Of a stretch of 5,828 nucleotides of DNA, positions 1-4,749 are shown piece after piece. Origin of the DNA: Clostridiales bacterium (GTDB lineage: Bacteria > Bacillota > Clostridia > Lachnospirales > WQUN01); NCBI GenBank assembly GCA_031289625.1, contig JAITPB010000032.1, positions 1 through 5,828 on the forward strand. The letters are read 5' to 3'. How positions within the stretch are numbered: position 1 is the stretch's first letter; each line of letters opens with the position of its first letter. The position numbers and the translations under genes were made by a program. The notes below the pieces were generated by a model. The model searched no databases. It was not told where the DNA came from and saw only the letters and a program-made list of their open reading frames with translations.

Positions 1-1
1 G

Positions 2-790
2 AAAATGATGAAATATTTTATCTCCAAAGCGGTTGGCAGACACATGATACGCAAGCCGCGCATCGCCGTCTGCGTGCCTTCCAATGTGACTGAGGTGGAG
101 CGGCGCGCCGTGGAAGACGCAACCCGCCAGGCCGGCGCGCGTCAGGTGTTCATCATAGAGGAGCCCATCGCGGCCGCTATCGGCGCGGGCATTGACATCG
201 CGCGGGCCTGCGGCTCCATGGTGGTAGACGTCGGCGGAGGCACCACGGACGTGGCTGTGATTTCTTTGGGCGGTTCCGTCGTCAGCACATCGCTGAAAAT
301 CGCCGGAGATGATTTTGACGACGCCATTGTACGATATGTACGCAAAAAACACAATATCCTTATCGGCGAAAGGACAGCGGAAGATTTAAAAATCCACATC
401 GGCGCCGCCCATGAACACGACGATCCCGTTACCATGGATGTGCGCGGGCGGAATTTGATTACGGGCCTGCCCAAGACCATCACCATTTCTTCCGTGGAGA
501 TGCTGGAGGCGCTCGCCGAATCTGTCGCCAGCATCGTGGAATCTGTACACATGGTTCTGGAAAAGACGCCCCCGGAACTGGCCAGCGATATTTCCGACAG
601 AGGCATCGTGATGACGGGCGGAGGCAGTATGCTGAACGGTCTGGACAGGCTTATCAAGGAAAGAACCGGCATTAACGCCGTCATCGCGGAAGACGCGATC
701 TCCTGCGTGGCGATTGGCACAGGTAAATACATTGAATACGTTTCCAGCGGAAAAATTGACATGAGAGAAATGCGCGCCGGGAGGGGCTAA
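2..790 (+). CDS. mbl: MreB/Mbl-family bacterial actin, C-terminal part (5' end cut by window)
   Basis: Actin-like ATPase that forms membrane-associated filaments and guides lateral cell-wall synthesis in rod-shaped cells. About 262 residues are visible. Full MreB/Mbl proteins have roughly 330-345, so about 75 N-terminal residues, including the first phosphate loop, lie upstream; the in-frame ATGs at 5 and 8 are internal. Visible landmarks are the IIEEPIAAAIGAG segment (about 152-190), the phosphate-2 loop VVDVGGGTTDVAVIS (221-265), the stretch IGERTAEDLKIHIG, and the adenosine-binding loop GIVMTGGGSMLNGL (602-643) followed by CVAIGTG. The TPPELASDISDRG segment is very close to what I recall of B. 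subtilis Mbl. The family call is firm. The choice of Mbl over MreB or MreBH rests mainly on the following flhO/flhP-type genes. The stop lies 2 bases before the next start, so translation is probably coupled. Confidence 0.93.
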   Translation, partial: KMMKYFISKAVGRHMIRKPRIAVCVPSNVTEVERRAVEDATRQAGARQVFIIEEPIAAAIGAGIDIARACGSMVVDVGGGTTDVAVISLGGSVVSTSLKIAGDDFDDAIVRYVRKKHNILIGERTAEDLKIHIGAAHEHDDPVTMDVRGRNLITGLPKTITISSVEMLEALAESVASIVESVHMVLEKTPPELASDISDRGIVMTGGGSMLNGLDRLIKERTGINAVIAEDAISCVAIGTGKYIEYVSSGKIDMREMRAGRG

Positions 791-792
791 AT

Positions 793-1542
793 ATGATTCG
801 AGGTTTATACGCCTCTGCGATGGGCATGATCGTGCAGTCGCAAAAAATGGACGTTATCGCGGACAACATCGCGAATGTCAACACAACGGGACACAAAAGA
901 GACGCGACGGCCGCCCGCTCATTTTCAGATGAACTGATGAGACGGCTGGATGATCTGGATTATGAAGTACTGGTCGGGCCCTCGTCCCATGGCGTGTATA
1001 TGGATGAGGTTCACACAGATTTTTCCGGCGGCGGCTTGCACAAAACTGGCGCGCCCCTGGATCTTGCGATTTCGGGCGGCGGCTTTTTCACGGTATCTGT
1101 GAACGGCACGGAGATGTACACGCGGGACGGCTCGTTTACTTTGTCGGCGGATGGGACACTGATCACGAAAGACGGCGCCGCCGTATTGGGAACGGGAGGC
1201 CCCATTCAACTTCCGTTGGGCGTGATATCCGTCTATCCGGACGGACGCGTGTATGTGAACGGCGTGTATGCGGACACGCTGCAAATGACGGACTTCACGG
1301 ACAGGCGGGCGCTGCGCAAGGCACAGGATAATTTATATGCGCTTGCGCCTTCGGCTGGAGATTCGGCTGTGCCTTTCCAAGGCGAAATACATCCGGGCTT
1401 TTTGGAAGCTTCCAATGTCAGCGCCGTAAAAGAAATGGTAGACATGATCCAAGCGTCGCGGGCTTATGAAGCCAATCAGAGAATGATTGTCGCACATGAC
1501 GCGGCGATGGGCCGCATTGCCAATGACATTGGGAAAAAATAG
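793..1542 (+). CDS. flhO: Flagellar basal-body rod protein, FlgF/FlhO type
   Basis: A 249-residue axial flagellar protein, predicted to be exported by the flagellar type III system and to form part of the rod; it has no signal peptide. The N-terminal rod signature is seen at residues 19-35 (MDVIADNIANVNTTGHK), inside the amphipathic N-terminal helix (MIRGLYASAMGM). The central FlgF/G-type beta region contains LAISGGGFFTV (91-101) and MYTRDGSF (108-115). The C-terminal basal-body domain is at about 203-249 (LEASNVSAVKEMVDMIQASRAYEANQRM). The start at 793 is supported by GGAGG at 780-784, 8 bases upstream and inside the end of mbl. Its place between mbl and a clear flgG matches B. subtilis flhO. 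FlgF and FlgG are paralogues; the shorter length, weaker FlgG signature and first position favour FlgF/FlhO. Confidence 0.9.
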   Translation: MIRGLYASAMGMIVQSQKMDVIADNIANVNTTGHKRDATAARSFSDELMRRLDDLDYEVLVGPSSHGVYMDEVHTDFSGGGLHKTGAPLDLAISGGGFFTVSVNGTEMYTRDGSFTLSADGTLITKDGAAVLGTGGPIQLPLGVISVYPDGRVYVNGVYADTLQMTDFTDRRALRKAQDNLYALAPSAGDSAVPFQGEIHPGFLEASNVSAVKEMVDMIQASRAYEANQRMIVAHDAAMGRIANDIGKK

Positions 1543-1592
1543 GCGGAATGATCCGGCGCGGATTGGGAAACGCTATGGACAAATATCTGAAA

Positions 1593-1596
1593 AGAG
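1593..1596 (+). promoter_or_regulatory. Weak ribosome binding site that decides the flgG start
   Basis: AGAG (in the context AAAGAGATG) lies 9 bases before ATG 1606 but directly abuts ATG 1597. It therefore supports the 1606 (or 1609) start and the canonical MMRSLW N-terminus. The match to the anti-Shine-Dalgarno sequence is short. Confidence 0.45.
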
Positions 1597-1605
1597 ATGA
1601 TTGCC

Positions 1606-2424
1606 ATGATGCGTTCTTTGTGGACTGCGGCTTCCGGCATGATAAGCCAGCAGCAGAATGTGGACGTCATATCCCATAACCTAGCCAATGTGAATACTTT
1701 CGGCTATAAAAAAGAAAGGCTGGAGTTCAAGACGCTGCTGTACGAGAGCATGAACCGGGCGGATTTGGATCCGGCGAATCAAACTGGACGCCCTGTAAAT
1801 CTGCAAGTGGGGCACGGCGTCCGCCCTGTGGCGACCGCCCGGATATTTTCGCAGGGGAACTTGCAGCGGACAGACAACAGCATGGACTTCGCCATTTCCG
1901 GCGACGGGTTTTTCGCTGTGGACAGAGGCGGCGGCGACATTCAATACACCAAAGACGGCGCTTTTAAAATCAGCGCCACAGACGAGGGTTCCATGCTGGC
2001 GACGGCGGACGGGTATCCTATTCTGGATGTGGACGGCGCCGCGATTGTCATCCCCGGCGACGTCTCCGTGAAAAATGTATCCGTAGACGAAACCGGCCTG
2101 TTCGCTTATACGGACGCTTCCGGCGTGCCGCAGGATCTGGATCTGCAAATCGGCCTGGTGCAGTTTTCCAACCCGCAAGGGCTGGAGGCTGCAGGGGCCA
2201 ACCTGCTCCGGCAGACCGCCGCTTCCGGTCTGCCGCTGTCCGAAGCGGGCGGCGAAACCAATCAGCTCAGCTCATTACAGCAAGGCGTACTGGAAATGTC
2301 CAACGTGCAGGTGGCGGAGGAAATGGTCAGCCTGATCGTTGCGCAGCGCGCGTATGACATCAATTCGAAAGCGATCACAACGTCCGACGACATGCTGCAA
2401 ACAGCGAACAGCTTAAAACGATAG
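1606..2424 (+). CDS. flgG: Flagellar distal rod protein, FlgG/FlhP type
   Basis: Distal rod subunit of the flagellar basal body, joining the proximal rod to the hook. From ATG 1606 it has 272 residues, close to the usual FlgG length of about 260-270. The N-terminus MMRSLWTAASGM and the rod signature NLANVNTFGYK (25-35) are typical. The middle carries FAISGDGFFAV (95-105) and YTKDGAF (114-120). The C-terminus has GVLEMSNVQVAEEMV, then IVAQRAYDINSKAI and TSDDMLQTANSLKR (227-272), a near-textbook FlgG end. An in-frame ATG at 1597 would add three residues, but AGAG at 1593-1596 would touch it; the spacing suits 1606 or 1609. It lies 63 bases after flhO and corresponds to flhP of B. subtilis. No promoter is seen in the gap, so it probably shares the upstream transcript. 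Confidence 0.95.
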   Translation: MMRSLWTAASGMISQQQNVDVISHNLANVNTFGYKKERLEFKTLLYESMNRADLDPANQTGRPVNLQVGHGVRPVATARIFSQGNLQRTDNSMDFAISGDGFFAVDRGGGDIQYTKDGAFKISATDEGSMLATADGYPILDVDGAAIVIPGDVSVKNVSVDETGLFAYTDASGVPQDLDLQIGLVQFSNPQGLEAAGANLLRQTAASGLPLSEAGGETNQLSSLQQGVLEMSNVQVAEEMVSLIVAQRAYDINSKAITTSDDMLQTANSLKR

Positions 2425-2426
2425 GC

Positions 2427-2455
2427 TTGTCATTACCGGTACGCTGTGTTAAAAT
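2427..2455 (+). promoter_or_regulatory. SigA-type promoter between flgG and the rod-binding gene
   Basis: A -35 box TTGTCA (2427-2432, 5 of 6 consensus) is followed by exactly 17 bases and a -10 box TAAAAT (2450-2455, 5 of 6), with a TGn extended -10 at 2447-2449. Transcription would start near 2462, only a few bases before the first ATG of the next gene. It would give rod-binding protein, and perhaps metK, a supply independent of the upstream flagellar genes. This is read by eye and not measured. Confidence 0.5.
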
Positions 2456-2462
2456 TTACCTG

Positions 2463-2473
2463 AAGGGATGATG
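2463..2473 (+). promoter_or_regulatory. Ribosome binding site overlapping the annotated start of the rod-binding gene
   Basis: AAGGGATGAT resembles the extended AAGGAGGTGAT pattern but runs into ATG 2468 and ATG 2471, leaving no spacer for either. An in-frame TTG at 2480 lies 6 bases after its end and is an alternative start. If transcription begins near 2462, the ATG 2468 mRNA would be almost leaderless. Confidence 0.35.
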
Positions 2474-2803
2474 GGTTCCTTGAGCCTTTTAGGACTGAAC
2501 GGCGTTTACCCGCCCTATGCGGAAAGGCTGCCGCGGTACAGCACTGATCTGACAGCGCCGCAGGCGCGAAACGGCGCGGATCTCGAAAAAGCCTGCGCTG
2601 ATTTTGAATCCTATTTTTTGCAGATGATGTTCAGAGAGATGCGCAAAACCGCGGTCGAGGGTGGGTTTATGCCCAAAAGCCAGGCGGAAAACATTTTTCA
2701 AGACATGCTGGATGAAGAATATGCCAAAAAGAGCGCCAAGGCGGGCGGCGTTGGCCTGGCGGATACGATGTTAAGGCAGCTTCGAATCGAAAAAGGGCCC
2801 TGA
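2468..2803 (+). CDS. flgJ: Rod-binding protein (FlgJ N-terminal domain only)
   Basis: A 111-residue protein matching the rod-binding domain at the N-terminus of FlgJ, which acts as a rod-assembly scaffold or cap in the periplasm or cell wall. The domain spans about residues 38-107: DLEKACADFESYFLQMMF (38-55), the MRKT motif (58-61), then IFQDMLDEEYAKKSA and GGVGLADTMLRQL (93-105). The muramidase (glucosaminidase) half of enterobacterial FlgJ is absent, as is usual in many Gram-positives, so wall digestion for rod passage would need another enzyme. No signal peptide is seen; export through the flagellar apparatus is expected. The true start may be ATG 2468, ATG 2471 or TTG 2480, and the first 25 residues are not conserved enough to decide. 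It lies 43 bases after flgG, which supports a rod role. Its stop codon lies inside a hairpin. Confidence 0.85.
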   Translation: MMGSLSLLGLNGVYPPYAERLPRYSTDLTAPQARNGADLEKACADFESYFLQMMFREMRKTAVEGGFMPKSQAENIFQDMLDEEYAKKSAKAGGVGLADTMLRQLRIEKGP

Positions 2804-2816
2804 ACGGGTCTTTTTT
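2790..2816 (+). terminator. Candidate intrinsic terminator or attenuator between the rod-binding gene and metK
   Basis: AAAAAGGGCCC (2790-2800) can pair with GGGTCTTTTTT (2806-2816) to give 11 pairs, two of them G-U, around the 5-base loop TGAAC. A T-rich tail follows (2811-2820). The loop contains the TGA stop of the rod-binding gene, so translating ribosomes would cover the hairpin. The GC core is short and part of the T-run lies in the stem, so efficiency may be partial. Confidence 0.5.
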
Positions 2817-2852
2817 ATTTTGGAATTTATTTGAAAAAAAGGAGAAATAGCT

Positions 2853-4058
2853 ATGCCAAGCAAATTGTTTACTTCGGAATCGGTCACGGAGGGCCATCCG
2901 GACAAATTGTGCGACCAAGTATCCGACGCCGTCCTCGACGCGATCCTGACCAAGGATCCCATGGCTCGCGTAGCCTGTGAAGTCATCGCGGGCACAGGCA
3001 TTATTTTTGTGGCGGGTGAAATCACGACGGATTGTTATGTGGACATTGAATCCATTGTCCGGCGGACTGTCCGGGAAACTGGATATGACCGGGCCAAGTA
3101 CGGTTTTGACTGCGAATCCTGCGCGGTTGTGACGTCCATCAAAGGCCAGTCGCCGGACATTGCCAGAGGCGTGGATCGGGCCTTGGAGGCGCGCGCGGAA
3201 GAGGCAAACGCCGCCGGGAAGTCAGCCAGTGACACTGGCGCGGGCGATCAAGGTATGATGTTCGGGTTCGCCTGCGACGAAACGCCGGAATTTATGCCCA
3301 TGCCGATTTCGCTGGCGCACTCTTTGGCCAGACGCCTCGCGGCGGTGCGCAAAGATGAAACGCTTGCCTACTTACGACCAGACGGCAAATCGCAAGTGAC
3401 CGTGGAGTATGCGGATGGCAAACCCGTGCGCGTAGCGGCGGTGGTGATTTCCGCGCAGCACGATCCAGGAATCGGCCATGAACAGATTGAGGCGGACATT
3501 TTGGAGCGGGTGATCCGGCCAGTCATTGCCGCGGAACTGCTGGACGCGCAAACCCAGTATTACATCAACCCCACAGGGCGTTTTGTGGTCGGCGGCCCGC
3601 AAGGCGACTGCGGCCTGACGGGCCGCAAAATTATTGTGGACACTTACGGCGGCTACGCCCGGCACGGCGGCGGAAGTTTTTCCGGCAAAGACCCCACAAA
3701 AGTCGATCGCTCCGCGGCGTACATGGCGCGCTACATAGCGAAAAACATTGTGGCCGCTGGACTCGCGGATAAATGTGAGATTGAGGCGGCCTATGCCATC
3801 GGCGTAGCCAGGCCTGTTTCTATCCATGTCAATACATTTGGCACAGGCAAAATCAGCGACGAATCTTTGTCCGCCTTGATTGAGGATCGGTTTGATTTGC
3901 GCCCCGCCGCCATTATCCAGCATTTGGATTTGCGCCGCCCGATTTACAGGCAGACCGCTGCTTACGGACATTTTGGCCGCCCCGATTTAGATCTGCCTTG
4001 GGAGCGGCTGGATCAGGCTGAAGCCCTGCGGGATCACGCTGCATCGCTTCACGGTTAA
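2853..4058 (+). CDS. metK: S-adenosylmethionine synthetase (methionine adenosyltransferase)
   Basis: Cytosolic enzyme (EC 2.5.1.6) that makes S-adenosylmethionine from ATP and methionine, releasing phosphate and pyrophosphate. At 401 residues it has the usual bacterial length and all three domains. Visible motifs are the ATP-binding GHPDK (14-18), the family hexapeptide GAGDQG (129-134) followed by MMFGFA, GDCGLTGRK (251-259) with IIVDTYGG, and the P-loop-like GGGSFSGKD (272-280) followed by PTKVDRSAAY. The key His, Asp and Lys residues of these motifs are present, so the enzyme should be active; the Cys in GDCGLTG is an Ala in many homologues. ATG 2853 is preceded by AAGGAG (2839-2844) with 8 bases of spacing. 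The 49-base upstream gap is too short for a SAM riboswitch, and no clear promoter is seen there. Transcription may come from upstream. A strong terminator follows. Confidence 0.98.
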   Translation: MPSKLFTSESVTEGHPDKLCDQVSDAVLDAILTKDPMARVACEVIAGTGIIFVAGEITTDCYVDIESIVRRTVRETGYDRAKYGFDCESCAVVTSIKGQSPDIARGVDRALEARAEEANAAGKSASDTGAGDQGMMFGFACDETPEFMPMPISLAHSLARRLAAVRKDETLAYLRPDGKSQVTVEYADGKPVRVAAVVISAQHDPGIGHEQIEADILERVIRPVIAAELLDAQTQYYINPTGRFVVGGPQGDCGLTGRKIIVDTYGGYARHGGGSFSGKDPTKVDRSAAYMARYIAKNIVAAGLADKCEIEAAYAIGVARPVSIHVNTFGTGKISDESLSALIEDRFDLRPAAIIQHLDLRRPIYRQTAAYGHFGRPDLDLPWERLDQAEALRDHAASLHG

Positions 4059-4074
4059 ATACGTAAACTTTTAA

Positions 4075-4111
4075 AAAACGGAGAAACCTCTTAGCGGGGT
4101 TTCTCCGTTTT
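4075..4111 (+). terminator. Strong rho-independent terminator after metK
   Basis: AAAACGGAGAAACC (4075-4088) and GGTTTCTCCGTTTT (4098-4111) are perfect 14-base inverted repeats with a 9-base loop. The stem ends in a T-run on the + strand. A run of six A (4073-4078) before it supplies a T-run on the - strand, so it could stop transcription in both directions. It starts 17 bases after the metK stop. Confidence 0.93.
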
Positions 4112-4432
4112 AAATCGCGTATTATGACAATATCTTTTCATTTTTCCTCATCCCGCATAAATCTACATAGGCTTCAAATAATAGAATCAGCACTTTGGCC
4201 CGTCACAAACGGAGCGTCGCAGGATTGACGGCTCAAGGAATCCAGGTGTTGTCTGATGTTTTACGACAATATCATGATTTCTTTAAGATGAATGGCGCGC
4301 CACGGCGTTAAATTGTGCGGCTTTTAGAAAAACAGGCAATAAAACAATGAGCCTTTTGCGTTTTACTATACGATTAATCCAAAAAATGGTTCTCTGTTTT
4401 ATTACATGTCAGTTACATTATCAAAATAAAGC
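4112..4432 (+). other. Gene-free spacer, upstream part
   Basis: I see no convincing gene on either strand here. The stretch is AT-richer than the genes around it. It contains short open stretches without ribosome binding sites, a pair of near-identical 13-base repeats (4122-4134 and 4261-4273) and one perfect 10-base palindrome, TGGCGCGCCA (4293-4302). No tRNA, known riboswitch core or insertion-sequence end was recognised. It could carry a decayed gene or an unannotated small RNA, but nothing in the sequence proves this. Confidence 0.5.
4122..4273 (+). repeat. Two copies of a 13-base direct repeat, TTAYGACAATATC
   Basis: TTATGACAATATC (4122-4134) and TTACGACAATATC (4261-4273) differ at one base and are 139 bases apart. 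They could be protein-binding sites or chance; a match this good between two places in a spacer of this size is uncommon but not rare. Confidence 0.3.
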
Positions 4433-4461
4433 TTGAACAATTAAAAACGCCGTGATATAGT
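4433..4461 (+). promoter_or_regulatory. Upstream SigA-type promoter candidate
   Basis: TTGAAC (4433-4438, 4 of 6) is followed by 17 bases and TATAGT (4456-4461, 5 of 6), with a TGn extended -10 at 4453-4455. A transcript from here would begin near 4468 and run through the second promoter into the secreted-protein gene with a leader of about 280 bases. No gene with a ribosome binding site begins just downstream. It is weaker than the promoter at 4582-4610. Confidence 0.4.
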
Positions 4462-4549
4462 GTTTATGGCAAGAGAATGGGCGCAAGCGGATTCAGCTTT
4501 TGATCAAGATGTCAGGAAGCATAATATTTATTACAATTATGTCTTCAAA

Positions 4550-4566
4550 ATGACAATCGCATGACA
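4550..4566 (+). promoter_or_regulatory. Paired ATGACA boxes upstream of the main promoter
   Basis: ATGACA occurs at 4550-4555 and again at 4561-4566. The copies are 11 bases apart, about one helical turn, and the second ends 15 bases before the -35 box. The spacing and place suit an activator or repressor site, but no regulator is known and the motif is short. Confidence 0.25.
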
Positions 4567-4581
4567 TTACGCTTCGGCGGG

Positions 4582-4610
4582 TTGACGGCCCATTTTCGCG
4601 ATGCTATAAT
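4582..4610 (+). promoter_or_regulatory. Near-consensus SigA promoter of the secreted-protein gene
   Basis: TTGACG (4582-4587, 5 of 6 bases), a 17-base spacer and a perfect TATAAT (4605-4610), with TGC as an extended -10 at 4602-4604. Transcription should begin near 4617, giving a 5' leader of about 130 bases. This is the best promoter in the window and predicts strong expression unless it is repressed or the leader is regulated. Confidence 0.82.
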
Positions 4611-4616
4611 GCATAC

Positions 4617-4736
4617 GTTGGGAGTTTATGTGAATATGCCAGGGTTTTCCAAGGTTTGCCTGGATGTTTACGCGTTGGTCAAGCCTCGCTTTTGCGGGCG
4701 CGGATCGCCCAACAGCCAATTAAAAAGAATTTTTAA
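4617..4736 (+). promoter_or_regulatory. Structured 5' leader of the secreted-protein gene
   Basis: Several stems can be drawn by eye. GTTGGG (4617-4622), at the predicted 5' end, can pair with CCCAAC (4708-4713). CCAGG (4639-4643) can pair with CCTGG (4659-4663). GCC-CGC (4683-4689, one bulged T) can pair with GCGGGC (4694-4699). GGGCG (4696-4700) can pair with CGCCC (4706-4710). The last stem excludes both the first and the third, so alternative folds are possible. An AT-only stem, TTAAAAA (4720-4726) with TTTTTAA (4730-4736), touches the ribosome binding site. It does not match any riboswitch core I know, and it may simply be an mRNA-stabilising leader. Confidence 0.35.
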
Positions 4737-4741
4737 GGAGG
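4735..4741 (+). promoter_or_regulatory. Strong ribosome binding site that fixes the start at 4750
   Basis: AAGGAGG lies 8 bases before ATG 4750 and is the best Shine-Dalgarno match in the window. It decides between this start and several in-frame upstream starts, because the reading frame is open back to about 4525. Confidence 0.85.
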
Positions 4742-4749
4742 AAAGAAAC

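Noticed and set aside
142..762. 206-codon open frame on the - strand inside mbl
   Set aside because: It is antisense to a strongly conserved MreB-family frame and has no recognisable domain; a shadow of the codon pattern.
3372..3971. 199-codon open frame on the - strand inside metK
   Set aside because: metK is certain on the + strand; the antisense frame has low-complexity, unrecognisable sequence.
4293..4302. Perfect palindrome TGGCGCGCCA
   Set aside because: A single short GC palindrome without a second copy or nearby promoter; no basis for calling an operator.
4195..4311. 38-codon open frame from TTG (begins LARHKRSVAGLTAQG)
   Set aside because: It has no ribosome binding site or promoter, only a TTG start, and no recognisable family; could be a chance frame or gene remnant, but this cannot be supported.
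4331..4374. Possible weak terminator (AGGC and GCCT arms followed by T-rich sequence)
   Set aside because: Only four good pairs, an interrupted stem and no gene upstream to terminate; the real terminator of metK is at 4075-4111.
4466..4564. 32-residue open frame (begins MAREWAQADSAF) just after the 4433-4461 promoter
   Set aside because: It has no ribosome binding site, would have to be leaderless, and shows no recognisable feature.
4631..4713. Possible cyclic-di-GMP (GEMM) riboswitch, because AAGCCTC and GCGGG occur in the leader
   Set aside because: The other conserved parts of that class, such as the AGGGCAAACC segment and the GGTAGCGGGGTTACC-like arm, are not present in order.
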